Part shown: positions 48,964 to 63,900 of the stretch, piece after piece | How the letters are laid out: each line of letters opens with the position of its first letter | How positions within the stretch are numbered: position 1 is the stretch's first letter | From: Fasciolopsis buskii | Taxonomy: Eukaryota > Platyhelminthes > Trematoda > Plagiorchiida > Fasciolidae | Length of the DNA stretch: 64,000 bases | Direction: 5' to 3' | NCBI GenBank assembly: GCA_008360955.1 | Contig: LUCM01011224.1 | Location: 44,600 to 108,599, forward strand | The notes under the pieces: model-generated | The model's database searches: none | Told to the model about the DNA's origin: nothing | What the model saw: only the letters and a program-made list of their open reading frames with translations | Program-made: the position numbers and the translations under genes

Positions 48964-48969
48964 AATAAA
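48964..48969 (+). terminator. Polyadenylation signal AATAAA
   Basis: This is a canonical hexamer 194 nt downstream of the TAA that closes the four-exon gene, and the first AATAAA after it. It is a plausible 3' end. Such hexamers are common in AT-rich DNA, so position is the main support. Confidence 0.45.
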
Positions 48970-51900
48970 TCCTTTGGTTATTGCCAGAGAAGGTTGAGAC
49001 TTCATATTCTTTGCCAAAGAATGCAATTTCTTTCAGCCACAGGCTTAGGTTTCCTCATCGGCAGCAGCTTTTTATTTCAGCCTCGGATAAGGATTTCTGC
49101 AAAGTAGCCTATTAGAGCAAAATTTGTCACCACAAACGCAGAACTAAACTGAACAGAACTCTCGCCGTCATTCCATGGCTTGGAGATAGACTTCGAAGAG
49201 CTTCACGCTTCTAGTATGCATACACGGAGAAAAACATGTCCACTTTAGTCTTCAGTACTTCCCCAAACGGATCCAGCAGAGCAGTTAACACTTCCGGCCA
49301 ACTATATTCTTATGAAATTTAACTCATAGCCCATTTATCATTAATCCGTGCAGCACTCGTGCAGGTATTCGGTTTCCCAACTAGGACAGCGCATTGCTGA
49401 CTATCAACTACTTCCTGCCCGCCTGTCAAGTCAGGTAGCACTCCCGAGCTTTCACAGGAGATTTGTCAGTTCCTGTAAACAATAAATTGGCAATGGTCAT
49501 CAATTTGCGCGACACCATTGCTGCCATCGACTGCGTGTCTGTAATGCACCCTGCTAAACCAGGTTGTAGCAAGCTAGTGATGACCTACCACACATATGAA
49601 CAGTGCGCACGGTCTGTGGAACGCGCGTGACTTATAACACAGGACGTAGGTGAAATGCTCAGTGACATGCCCACATTATGTATTCCCTCGCTCGCTTATT
49701 TGTTCCTCCACTTGTTCTTAGTCGTGCAAGTTCACACACATTCTCGGTCTTTATTCTAAAAAAATTAGCATACGAACTACTTTCAGAAGCCAATATGGTA
49801 GGAAATCGTGGTGTAGTTCCGCCAAAAGAAACATGAAATGATAATTTGAAGATTTAACGGCTTTCGGAGAAAACTGCTTCGGTTTCAGTTGAATAAAGCA
49901 AAAAGCTCTGTTTACACCTTGATGGGTAATATGAGTGGGTGCTTAAACCCACTTGGACTGTTTCCGCTGGTCTGTTTAATTTCGTCTACTACAAATACCG
50001 TCTAATCTTTAAGATACCGTCCGAGGTTGCTAAACCTATTTTAAACAAACTCAGCCTAAAGGTCATCTGCGAGGATGATTCGCAAAATGATTATGGAATT
50101 GCAGAAATTAGCCGTTAATGGTGGCATTGAAACTTTTCGCGCCATTCTTTTACAAGACCATCGATCGCAGCTATAACCTCCAAAAGCTGGGATGAATATG
50201 GCGGCCTATTGGGGGGGGAGTGGAATTTCATTTGAGTAAATGAGCTCAATGTGTAGATTAAAGCGACAAATCACTTTGCTGGTTGTTTCATTCCCCGACT
50301 GTCCGAGAAATGATGTCATCCAAAGAAAGCATGTGAGCGCATGAGGATTCAGATTCCAACCATTAATTGGAAGCAGTGTTTAAACAAGGTCAGCTAGAAA
50401 AGGGATTTCGATTCAACCATTCTTACTTCATAGTCAAGAGTAATCATTCTAAAGCACCGACTTACCTTTTTCCAATCTGGTAGAAGACAAAAAAATATAC
50501 ATATACTGACAGAAGCAAGCATTCCGTTTACTCTTTTCGATAGTGAACATATAACGTGACAATTTGTTCACAACAAACTGTGAAGAATACATTAGTTAAA
50601 GCTAAAGGAAAGTTTCCCGAGAACAACATCAGCTTTCTAAAAATTACAAAAGCCCGTAAAGAATCGTCTGATGAGAAGTTGCTCAAGTTCAACAAAACAC
50701 GACAGTATTTTGCCGCTGTCCTTGGCACGTTACCTATGATGTGCCGAGTTAACTTCGACAATGATTCTATGGAAACTATGAGGAAAAATAGATCACGAAA
50801 AAGCAATATACCGGAAGCGTGAATTATCACTGTTTTCAAAAGATACAAACGCGTACATTCACAGTCTTTCTGATTATCAGCTGACAGAGAAAGAATAAGT
50901 GCTTTCTGTGGAGTGAAAATTCACTGAGCATCAAAGATAAAACGCGCATTCAATTTGAGAATCCTCATGACAAAATTAGAGATCTAGTCCGTACGTTCTT
51001 CGACAAAGCAGGCTCGTTGCAAATTAAAGCAGTTGCTATTTTAGAGCAATGCCTTTTCGCTCACTTGATATTGATATGATCAAGCCCACAGTGCGGAAAA
51101 GATCTCAGCTTGAGTGTGATTAATCTTGGTCAGATTTTTGTCAATCGCATTCACACCGCTCCTTGTCAGCCATCCTATGGACAGGGTAGTGTTCATGTGA
51201 ATTAACCGGAGACTAAATCAGAGGCCAGATTTTTGTAGTTCGAAACTACTGGTGATTATGCTAGTGAATGGGGAATTTATGTGAGCCGGCTCGCTACCAC
51301 GGAGACCTCTGATGTTTTTTTTCAGTAGACAGTCTTGATGCGAAAAGCGATGTTTTAATTTATTTTATTTTTGTCCAGTTAAGGGCTAATACATGCTTTT
51401 TTCAAAGACTAATTGAAATCAGTTGCGCCGCTTTTGCCCTTGGACTTTCTGCAATCTTCTTGGATTCACCGATTTAGTGTGTATGTATCTGCCCAAATTG
51501 CTACTCGATTGAGAGTTCCATCTGATATTTAACAAAGTGAGTTAAAAACCTTATCAGCTCGTAATTCGTGTGCAAATCTATTGCATCAATTGCAGTACAA
51601 AAAACTAGTGGTTTTTAAGTAAGTTTTCATTTTTGGCCCTAAAAGCTCAAAGATATGAACTGTGGTTCAGAAGTGGTTCAGGAACACCCACTGTCCTGGT
51701 TTCCGTGTGCGTTCTTCTATCCAAAGTAAAAGCACGTTACTTATTATCCACCGCAGTGATGCGGTTAACCGAAGTGACCTTTTTTCTCAAGGCGCCAAAA
51801 TATAGGCAATGGTAAAACATAACATTAGTGCAAGTGCCATATTTTGTTCCCATGACGCAAAACAATTTACACAAAGCCCTTTGCACTTATGGTATTCAAT

Positions 51901-54900
51901 GCAGGTTTTGCACAAATAGAGGTAAACACTAAAGTTCTAATAGTTCATTGTTTATCAACTTGGAAAATCATTATTTTGCTCGCAAATTACGACAAGGAAT
52001 AGCAATAATTTACTTCCTTCTTCGCCACCAGTTTTCTGTGTTCAGTTATTGTTATTTGTAATCAATCTTTTTGACTGCGATTTCTTCAACAATGTGGTCT
52101 TTTGGTCTCCATTGAGTGCTATCATCAGGGGGCCTGTTTCGTAAGAATCACTGCATTCACACGAAAAAGCCGGTCAACCCTTCTTGTTTTTTTCATTACG
52201 TCGGTTAGCCTGCTAAAGCTTGTTTAATTTTCTCAAAAATGCTTTGGCGCAAACGTCTCCCAACTAGAAGATGTCAAACTTAGTAAAAAAAGATGACACT
52301 CAGAAAAAGTAAACTTAGCAACTTCGTCGCATGTTTGATCAGGAAAATTAGTCGAAATTTTACAAAACAAATTTTTTCATGGAATCCAGCTTTCCCTCCA
52401 GCTGTCTCCCGTTTTGAACTCAGTCTACTTCTCGCGGTCTGAAGTAATCAACTTTGGTGTAACTGCACACACAAATGCCGCATCGATTACGAGACTGGAA
52501 GTATCAACTTCATTGAGTGTGCAACAGCGTGGTTTTTGTCTAGAAGCAGTGCTTTATTGTAGTGTTGTGTCATAACTGGTGATCAACAGTGAAATCATGT
52601 TGCATGCTTACGGATTCTGGGGTCAAATGTTATCAGATAATCAATTTTTTCAGTGTCGACTTTCCACCAAACTGAAATCTTTAAAAGTTTCCCCTTTTTG
52701 ATAGAAATCCCAATAGTTGTCTTCTTGTAGAGCTTGTAGACATCCAAGAAAACGTTGTAAAGCCCCTAGAAGCAACTAATACGTCGAATGATGATTTTGA
52801 ATAATGGCAGATGGGCAGACTTCCCGGATTTGATAATCGGTGACTCACGGGGCTGTCAGATAGTAACTACCTACACTCCGTTCTATGAAAACCGGCAAAA
52901 CTGCCCAGCAGCAATAGTCTGGTGAGATTCGGGCGGTCTATTTAACCATATAAAGTGGCTTATACCATCGTGTTTCAGCAGTGGCCAAATTGAGCCAGTC
53001 ACCAAAAAAGCTGCCTTACTAATGAATTACAAATTGGTTGTGATAACTCGGTATTCCGCTTAACGTCTGTTTTACACTAAGAAACGATCGACGCCTCTTG
53101 ATCCCCCTGTATAAGTAAATTCTTTTCGCTTCATTGAACACGACGAAATTTGACTTGAAACCAAGACAATGGACTGATGAAAAGAGAAACCAACTAGTTT
53201 TGATACCTACATTATTAGCATACCATTTTCAAAGCAATTATATTAACCTAACTCCAGGATCCTCTAATGCATTTGTTCTCAAAAGCTTATTTGCCGTACT
53301 CCAGAGGATTTTCTGACCTAGTCGGCAATGACCATGTGGTGTACAAGTTTCATGAATTTGTTCATTCATTTGTCGTTTCAACTCCCCCAAGAAGCACGCA
53401 CAACAAGCGTCAAATTCTGAGGGGTGAAAATGGGACACAGTCTTACTTTGAAGGAGGCTTTTTTCAGAGTTCTCTTTGATAACTTTGTTTTTATTCACTG
53501 ACACCCGTCTTCTTGCCGTCTGCCTTATTCTATTGTTTGGCTACTTGGAGAAGAATATGACGCAGTTGCAACAATTCTTGAATCGTCATCAGCTGCTGCT
53601 GACTGAGATACATTCTGATATTGGACATTCCTTAGTTTTACTCTCGATGGATTATAGACAAATTCTGAAGTTTTATTCAGTATAACTAAATCTACTCCGG
53701 TTTTATCTCTACCCTTTTGTTCCTCAAAGTGTCAACATTTCTGACGAACCTGACGGTTTGATAGCTCTGCTTTTGGATCAAAACCGTTTATCCTGGGGTT
53801 TTTATCCTAGTTTGATGAGAGATGTACTCTGCGGATGACTTTTAAAAAGGGCCGACACAATGGGGAAATACTTCTTTGTTTTTTTATTTGACACCGTTTG
53901 ACGAGTTAATCAGTCGACAAATTAAGTCTCTCCCTAGTTTGTCCTTCAGACCACCAAATAATAATTTTTTGTATCAAGTATGCTGCAATTACCTTGAAGT
54001 GTTTGTTGTGTACATGCTTCTTTATGTTTTATCCCTGTGTGCTGTGTTATCTGAACTGTCAGTGAAATGTTTCACCATGATGGTCATATTCATTTTCGTA
54101 TCCGTGCTGCCCTTTGTTAGTGAAGAAATAATACACATCCCATTCAGAAAAAGGCCGCGGCGAATAATGTTACACCTTCTGTTTACTGGGCTGTCCAACT
54201 TGATTACCACAGACTTGCCCTAAATATTGATCCACTTAACAAAACATATGTGCCTCCCACTTTAAGTATATCACCAGCCCTATTCAGATAACCTTAGTCG
54301 GGGTGAACAGGTATTTGTGAGCCTTATTAAAATCGAGAGGCAATCAAGAGCTTGAGTACGTGTACTCGGTCTTGCTTCCTGAGCTCCATTTCACAATACT
54401 ATTGGCAGAATCAACAGTCTCGTTAATAAATATAATACCGACCATATTATTCCACGGAAAGGCAGAGCTACGGCCACCCGACAACTAACTGGGGATGTGG
54501 TTAGCATTGGTATGGCTTAAAACATTAGACATTCAATGCCACATTCAACTTCGTTGGCTGCCCTGTTAAAGCCGATCAGTGGACATGCAACCGCAGTCAG
54601 TAGAAATACCTTACATATGAAATTCACTCAAAGCGTTCGCATTCAGAAGTCCTACTTCACAGTCCTTAAATAATCAGCTACTATTTCGTTATGGGGAAAT
54701 GCATTTATTGCTATGCCTTCACAATCTTGACCCTTGGATTGGAATGGAGTAGGTGAATATCCGATTTCGCCCGGCCAGTTATGAGTGACTATTTTCTCCC
54801 ATCCGATATTGGATATCACCGGTTTTATCGCATCACGATGCCACGTTTAAGAATGCATCAAGGAACAAATATTCACAGTTTTTATGTTCATCGTTTGGTA

Positions 54901-57900
54901 AGTCTGTTTACCGATTAACGATTAATCAGACATCAACTATATCCTACCGTTTTTCGAATGAAATCCTGATCAGCTGATTCCGTAATAAGGCGACAGATGT
55001 TTCGGGTCGATAAATTTTATTCTCTATCAGTTCGATCGTCTTGTTTCCTAACAGCTGTTATTATCGGGTGAGTTGAGCGGCTTGGTTACTTGTGTTTCAC
55101 CTTTTCCTGTCACTTTTGTCTCTTAGATTGCCATCTACTCATTATTATTAGATTTTAGACAGTACGTCTGTGAGGAACACTCCTTGGTCTAAACACTTCA
55201 TTTTATAAGAGATAAGGAAAACTAATATCAGGCAAGATCACTCCCGAAGCAGTTTCGCAAATATCACGGTGGTAAATTAACTACCGGCAAGTTAAGTTCA
55301 TGTGAACTTGTCACCATGGTTACACGGGCATCACATGGTTATAATAAATGACCGGTGATAGCTCTCAGTTATTAGGCAGCAGGACTTACCGAATCAACAG
55401 CGTGGAGTAGACGCATTCATACGTGAAAAACCCACACAATTAAAACGGTTTTAATCAGTCGGTTAGCTTTTAGATTGTCTCATTGACCTTTATTAAATTC
55501 ACAACTTTATTTGTTATGTTTTTCACCACATCAAGGACCCATTTGCATTCATTTATCTTAAAAACAACAGCAACCGCGTTAAAGGGCGGAAGAGGCGCAA
55601 ATTTACATTCCGATTTCTTATGCGAAATCAATTCTTTATTCGTTTTATCCCACAAGGCGTCATGACAACACGTCTTTTTGAAGTTTGTCCGTGTTTACAA
55701 TCGTCCCCTGCCGTGTGAACGTGTTCGGAAATTTCAGTCGGAGGTCCGTAGAAATAGTGAGTTGATTGGTGCCCATTCACAGTACTCGGCTATCTGTTTA
55801 CCTTTCTTTTAATAAAGCTGTGATGAGAACTGTTGCGTGACCTTTGTGTTTTGTTCCTATTTAGCTTTAATTATTAATCCCTTTTCTCGAGTTATTTTCC
55901 AACACTAAACGGATTAGAGCAAACTAAATAGCATTCATCATGATTTTCACTGGGAATGAGATGAATAATTAATGTAAATGTCACATTTCATTGATATCTG
56001 GCAATGTAAATTCATTAAGTAAGTGGAAAAGGCAAAAAACAGTTGGCTGTTGATTAGGCTTCCCATGCTGCTGTGAAATAGTGCCGCTTGACTGGAGTCA
56101 GAGGTGGTGAGAACAAACTCCTGGACAATCATCCCGCTTAACGGTAATTGTCATGGTGACTTTGGACGTATTTACCTCTACAACTAGGGAATACGGGCAT
56201 TAAAAGGCTAGCATCGGCACATTCTCCCGCTGTTTTTTATTGTTTCAAAACGGTGCAGAGAAGTTTCGTCTGGTTTCAACTAAATGTCTTGTCTGAAAGT
56301 GGACTTTCCATTGGTAGTAGTGCATACAGTTGCAGACTAACGTTTTGAAAACCTGGGGGATGTGCACTCACCTGGAAGGTTTAGTTCTTCCCAAACTCTA
56401 TCTTTCACGATCATGGAAGGCATCAAACCAATTTGTTTTTTAAAACAGACCTACTCGTTTTATGGTTTGATCACAGTGTCAACTGTCTGCGCAATAGCTT
56501 ATAAATGTTTCAGATAGTTGAGTAGCTCAGACTTAATCCTGTTAAATTAGCATCTTTGACGCTTTGCTCAGGCTAGCACACCTAAGATTTAAACGGTGTT
56601 AGAAGATATGGAAGGCAATACAGTTGGCATTTAGCTAGAGGTATCAGTTATACAGTGGGGCGATGGGTTTTGCTATTACGTGACTGGTTATCATGAAAAA
56701 ATCAAACCACAAAAGATTATGTTACTCAGGGACCATTTTAAACGGCTTCGAGACCGCCACGTTTAGTGCGGCGCTAACTGACAGCAGTTGGTTATCAAAC
56801 TCCTCTCCAATGATTTATCCCTATTTTGGGCAACAAATAGTATCCACAGTAAGCGCCAGTTACAGTTGATCATAGTTTCCTCTGGCGATTCGTCACAAAA
56901 GCAAGCCGTTTTTACAGAATTTACAGCAAGCCTGAAGTGAAAACTCCAGTGGTTGTCTTGCTCCATTTCATTATTTTTTTTCGGTCACTGGATACTTGCG
57001 AATCACACATGTGAAACGCCTGTCAAGATTATGAAAATATTGAATTTACAAAGTCTTCAATGTCAAGGCTGCTTCAGGAAATTCCGCATTGCCTTTTCTA
57101 TTAGCAACGAGACTGGAAAACACTAGTCGATATAAGATAGCTGGTGACAGAATACCGGTATTCGTTAGTTTGCATCTACTTTACAGGATACCAGTAAGTA
57201 CAACACCACGAAAGATTCTCAAGAATTGAGGAATCACGACATTTTAATCCCATATAAATCAGTTGCGTTACCCCATGGAATGTGTTCTTCAGTTGTCAAA
57301 AATACACAACGTTTAAAGCTGCTTGGAACGCGTATGGAAGGTGATTCTCTTTCACCATGCATTACCCAGAGTTTTGGAATGAAAAGGCTTCTAATAGAAC
57401 ATCAGAGGTAGATTGCAATGTCAAATCAACAACACGTGAAAGGAGTCTGATTGGTGAAGGTTTCAAGTAGAATGCAAAATGCTAACTGCAATTTTCGCCC
57501 AAGGAATCTGAGGTCTGAATAAAGTTGTTATCGAGAAACGTTCAGGACATCCCTCATTGTATATTATTTATATTTCAAAACGAGAACATAAGTCCACATG
57601 CAACTGTGAATACCCGTCAGAACTCAGGTGATATTTGTTATCAATTATGTCTTGCTCATTCGATCGTAAGCTTCTGGGCATCATTGTGTGTTGTCTTCGA
57701 AATTCTGTGAAGTTCGAAGATCAGTTCATTCACATGACTCTATGAACCGGCACCATGTTGCCGTTTTCGCTGACTAGGACAAGTCCTCCGCATAACCAGT
57801 GATCCCAAAGCCAATTAAATAGTGACAGGTGTCTATCCACACAAAATAAATAGCTGTCTATGCACCGTCATTGCTTGTGCTAAATCTTCTTCAGGCGGTG

Positions 57901-60900
57901 TGTCACTGTCCCAATGCCTCAGGTTGTTCAAGAACCTGGCGTAACCACGGGTTTTCAAGTCGAGGAAATGCAACACTTATTTAATTTTGTTTGTTACCAC
58001 GAGATAAGCCAAGCAGTAATAGTGATATAATCGCCCTCTGATATTCACTTCCACTCCGTAGTTAGACGTATTTGCTTCATTTGTCCACCTAATCGAAATA
58101 CTTAAACGAGAAGACAAAATTTGCTAAATGAGGCTGCCCTGAAGATTTCTGCAATTTCGATGAGGTTCTCTGGCCTCCCCCGCTACACAAATTGAAGCCA
58201 TTTTTATGTTTATAACAACTAGGCTAGACAGGTATTTTAATATGGTGCAGTGTGGGGATGAGGCACCCACCGAAACTGTGGTTGTTTTCTAGCGAAAATA
58301 TGATGAAATGACTACTCTAGCCCCGGCCGTAAATCCTCAATCGACTATTTCTCGCTGCTGCTATCTCCAGCTTCTACTAACTCTAATGAAAAGAACAAAA
58401 TCAAGTACACAAAAGAGTCTATTCATTAATCAAAATCAAATCTCTAATACTGGTCTTCTATTATCAACATAGTGATCGATCAATTTTCTGGTTAATTAAG
58501 CCTATTGTTATTAAGTGACCTTATCAGACAGTTATTTTGCTCAGTTGATCGATTGAAAGAACCATCACGATGTCGCCTCAGTTGCACTGATGTCGGATTA
58601 GGATAATGGATAGGGCCATTCATCATCCACTATCCTTACGCTCTTTAACAGTTCCTTTTTATTATAAAGCGATGTTCTTTCTCCTTGTTTATATTTATCC
58701 TGTATTAGTGACTATGACGTGCTTCAAAGTACTTAGGCAACCACCAACAAAACTCTAATTTCAATAGATTAATTTATCAGATACTAAACCCTTTTTGATT
58801 GAGTTTGTTTTCCCTTGAAGTTATCTGCAGGTTGAGAATGCACCTCTAACCTCTATCGACCAGCAACTTACAGGAACAACTTTTCTCCCTAGACTTGACT
58901 TAGCAATCACTAAGCTGCTACCGTTAAGCCTCATCCGCATCAATTGCCGTCGATACGCTCAAGCAAACAGGCTAGCCACTAGGCCGTACAGATTCTTACT
59001 CGTTGTTTTTCCCAAACTTTTAAATCTAGACTTCGAAATTTCATTCCACGGCCTCATGATAATCTCCTATTTATCCCATTCCAGTCATTGAACCGACGTC
59101 CGTGTACACGGGAACCAAGTTCGTTCATAAGCTACCCTGAGAGAACACTGGTCGACTGATTTCTATCCCAGTCACTTCTATCCAAGAACGCAATCTGATT
59201 TTGGATTTATCGCCGCAAGCAGTCCTTTGTCAATGTTCTGTTCCATAGATAGTTAGCATAATAAGAACAAAATCAGAATAACGAATAAATTACTGCTGCC
59301 CGTTGATCTGCGGCGCTCTTCGGTTCCATTTTTCATACCGTAAGGTATAATATTTAGCATTTTGTTTCCACTTTCAAGGATTTAGTCAAACTATCTCGAG
59401 CAAAGTTGTTTGTGAATGAAATGTGAACAAATAGATAATTGCTCGAATGCAATACGAGGTGACAAAATTGCCATGAGTTTCATGATAGCAATACAGTTCA
59501 ATAAATAATTTCGGTTTCTGTTACTGAAATGGCATCACTAGTCAGGGATAAAAAAACTACTAGACTCTGTTTTGCGCAGGGTCAAAAACATGCCGGAATG
59601 TCGTGAATGTCCACAGTTCAAGAGATTACGTTACTGAGATAATTTTCGGTAACATTTATCTTGAGAAACTAATATAAGGAGATTATGAATAGGTGATAGT
59701 CATTTTGTCTGACATTTTACTTTATACTTTTATTGAGTTTCTCTCAATATCAACTATATCCATAGAAATAGTAATATTAGTGTTACAAGTAAATTTCCCA
59801 CAACGTTTGTTTGCACTTTTAGATCATTTCAATAGATTACTGTATTCACCAAATTCATTCGGGTTCGGCCGACCACCTCTTTGCAACTAACCTTAGTTGT
59901 TTCGGTTATACCAACATCGTTCTTTCAGCTGTGTTCTTCATAACAGTGAAAACTTCATCAAGGTCAGCTGTGTATGGCATGGTATATTTTACCTCATTTT
60001 CGTTTACCGTTTCAATTAAATACTGATTTAAACCAATTCGTAATTGCACCCAGCTGCACATTTTTCGTGCCGTTTTCCAGTGAACTACAAGCTTTGTAGT
60101 CACTCAACGCAGCTTCATCCCAGTTCGAAAAGATGTTTCAGTGTGCTGGCTTCCGTTGTGCAATTTATTTTTCCACTTTTTAATACGGCTGCCTACACAA
60201 ACGTCCGCAGTTTTGTTACAAAAACTGAATTCGCCTCCCTGTCGCAAAATAAAGATAGGAAAAAACTACGCTGCGGTTAGTCGCGAAAAGCTATTGCGAC
60301 ATTCAGCAAATACGCGCCACAGCGAGGTTCGAAGAACAGAGCTGGGTTATTGTGTCCATACAGGTAGCAAGAGATCACATATTGCGTCATCATTAGTCGT
60401 CGGTATCCAATTCGTAGTAAGTTCTAACAAGTATAAAAAGGCTTTTATTACTTCCTTAGTGGTTTTAGTGAGCTGAACATTTATAGCGCATCATGCATAA
60501 TTTTCTGTCAAACCTTTTTCGAAAACTTTCAGATATAACCAACAAACTGAAAAGAATCCCAGGAGATAATTAGGCAGACAATGTGGGGTCTCGCACATGT
60601 TTTGCCTAAAATGATGGACTTGCAGCTTACTTCAGTTAGTTATTAGTGTAGGATGGGCGCATGAAACAACTATCGAGTCCTAGAATTGAATATTTGACGA
60701 ATTAAAACCCATTTGGTGAATGTTTCGTCAAGAAGAGCGGAAGTAAATATCCCTTGCAAAAGCGAATGATGAGAGCCAGCAATCGTTTGTATCACTTCAA
60801 TAAACCGAAACATTAAACGCAGAACAGCTTGTGAGTATGGCGATGGCTGTCAGCGGACAAAATGACCGGCATGTCTAAATTATCGATGGAGGAACTGGTT

Positions 60901-63900
60901 AGCAAATCGTCAGTGACAACAACTCCTTAAGGTCCTTAAAAAAAATTAGTCAGTAGTTTTATTTTTTTCTGACTTCTCATGCATACACCTTTGTGCTAGT
61001 AGCTCTATGGAACAACAGAGCTCTTCTCGTTTACGAATTAGGCCAACTTAACCCCCAGCGTGGAAATCAACTGAAAACGTACTTTACAAATTTAGTCGTC
61101 ACATCGAACACGACACACCACGGTAACCAAAGTGAGCTCTTCATTTTATGAGTTTATAAGTTACCTTGGGCAATCATTACAACTCTTATAGGCAAGCACC
61201 ATCATTTTGGTGTAAATGACGAAGCTAAAATCAAACAGAATTTCTTGGCCCGAAGTTCTAATATGAATCAATCTTTACGGGTTTCCGGCAATCAGAACAG
61301 GGAGATTATGTAGCAACTAAAATGGGATCGCCAATCACGCACAGTGCCACGTCACAGGGGAGATTACCATAGGTCGAAAGAAATAGAAGATTCCGGGGGA
61401 AATGGGATATTATATATTGCCCTCAAAGTGAAATAGTAACGACTGATTAATCGTAGGCGTAAATAGTTCTCACGGCCTCCTCAGGTCAGATTATCGTTTT
61501 GCCCCATACGGGAGCCGAATAGCTTGCTATTAAATCTTTAACATCACTTTCATATTGTAACTATCTGGCGAACAAGATTTGTCATTATATTGAATCTGGA
61601 TTTTGAATATCAGCAAAATTATTTAAATTGTTTGTTGTAACCTTATCCACATAAAGTGCTGTTTGTTTAGGGATATTAGCTCCTGGAATGTGTTGCAATC
61701 GCTTCAGTGATCCGAGGTTTCGAGGGAACGCCGTGCGCTGACTGTTTAGACTATTTAGAAACTGTCGGAAAAAATGCACCCCTCTGTTGAATGGAAATGC
61801 AAACTGCAAACAAAATTTTAAAGCTAATTACTCGTCATGGTAGGTGGAAATTAATTTTTTGCTTCAATTTATGCAGGAAAACACCTTGGGATTCTACTCT
61901 TCCCTTTTTGATATTTTTCATTAGGCCCACTAGAAGTAAGTACCGGAACGGGATTTCATCTCATGTAGATCAACCATATCATCAAGCATGACTTACACTG
62001 ACATACTCATTGCTGTGTTGTGGGATCTTCCTTGTCACCCGTGGAATCTAACGTTTGTAACCTTTATTGAAATCTAATCAAGACGAAAATATGGCTCATT
62101 ATCCTGCCTCCTCTCAAAAGTGTGCACGACGCCAAAACAGCACCGTCCGAAGGAACGGCATTCCGTCGTGTAAACAAGAGATAAACAAAGTACATCAGTT
62201 ATAACAGTGCTTTAATTCCGATAAGATAAAATTCACAAGCACCTTGGAGTACCGATTTTTGATTACCTTCTAACATCGTTCGATCTTGACCTATTCAAAG
62301 TGCACCACAGTTTATGGGCGCTCTAAATTTAGTTCCAATGAGCCTACATAGATCACGTTATTCGACATGCGGTGGCTTCGGTTTGCTTCGCTGCAACCGA
62401 CAAAGCATTACTTTCAGAGAGTAAATTCATTTTACTTGGAACTGAATGTTTTGCGTTTATGCAGCTGTTTATTTCGGAGGCAGAACGAGCAATTGCGGTC
62501 CGGAGAAAAGCATTCACATTCGGGTGAGTAAATCTGTGGAGGTCCCGGAAGAAATTACGGACATTTAATCCACCCTTAAACTGGGCATCCAAAGTCAAAG
62601 ACAAGAACATATGCCTGTCTAAGAAATTTCGCCAGTTTGATCAAAGTGAGGTACGCGTGCCTATCCAATGGAGGGGAAAACGGCAATTTAACAATCAAAC
62701 GCCGCAGTTCAGTAGCCTTGAAAGGTAGCTTAAACGTTCACGGCCATCGATTAATTTCAAAGGTTGTAATACAAGGTTCTTTGACTATTGGAAAGTCGAT
62801 GATAACTTAATATGATGTTGTAATCATACAACTAAAACCATATTTTATATCGTCGGATTACAAACTGCCGTTGTTTATTAGTATTAACAACACGATTATT
62901 AAAAAGGGGATTCACAATGATCCGTCTTCTTCCACGGATCGTATACTCTCTTCTGGGTGTCCTCCTTATTTTTTAACATTGGTTGTTTTGATAGATTTAT
63001 CCAAAATAGAAGATTTAGAGGACTTTGGCCATTAATCCTCGTATTCCTCAAGGCGCTGTTCTTCCCCCATTTTCCAACATTCCGATCAACCACACTGACG
63101 ATATAGGCCGCGCAGTGTTAACTGATGGTAAACCAAACGATCTCTCTTCGCTTATCCAGAAAATCCTGAAATCTAAGGAACACGGTGATCCCTAACTCAG
63201 TCCACCCAAATGTCATTAATATATTTCACCCCTTCTCGTTCTAATATTCCTCTGTTCTTCAACTCCAGAATCCAAATCGCTAAGCACCTTGGGGTTTTCT
63301 GCTCTAGGATCTTCACTAGTGTTCGCACACTACCAACGGCATACCCAAACCCTGGTGCAATTTTTTAAATCCGAGAGCTCAGGTGGTTCTTTTTGTGCCC
63401 AGTGTTTTTATCTACCTTTCTTTCTCAATGCATCACACCAATCTTTCTCTCTTGTTCTCCAGCAACATTTTCTAGAATTTAAGTAGATAGAAAACTGCTT
63501 GGCCGTAACGTTCTTCCGAGCTAGGATCCATCATCTTCATCTTCTGACCTTTTCAACGACATGCGTCGCGCACATAAGCATAAGTGAGATGTTCATGTTC
63601 GATAACCACAAGAGTTCTTCCTGCGCTCTACGCTGGGATCTGTTTTATAGTTGATCGACCGTTTTTCAGAGTTTTACCGTTCAAAATTAATCTTCACAAA
63701 ACTTTCTTATACCTCACCTGGTTCGATTGGTGGTTAACAAAATCTGCTCATTTCTGAGCCACGAGCCAGCCTTATCTGTATTTGGGAGACCCTGCGTACT
63801 GAAATGGGACGTTGTGATCGTTATAAAATGGACTCAGGGTTTCCATTGGTCTCCGCTTGCCTGTTATTTCTCGCAGTTATTTCTAAATTTGGTTGCTTAT

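Noticed and set aside
50528..50848. Lys-rich + frame and overlapping 106-codon minus frame
   Set aside because: A stop lies right after the only acceptor on the + strand. The minus frame is its shadow, and no domain is visible.
53876..54223. Hydrophobic 115-codon frame resembling a membrane protein
   Set aside because: T-rich DNA gives Leu/Phe/Val-rich translations by default. No good start, splice borders or charged-loop pattern.
62353..62610. Minus-strand frame and opposite + mini-exon 62465-62523
   Set aside because: Both strands look plausible and the + segment is open in all frames, so neither can be chosen.
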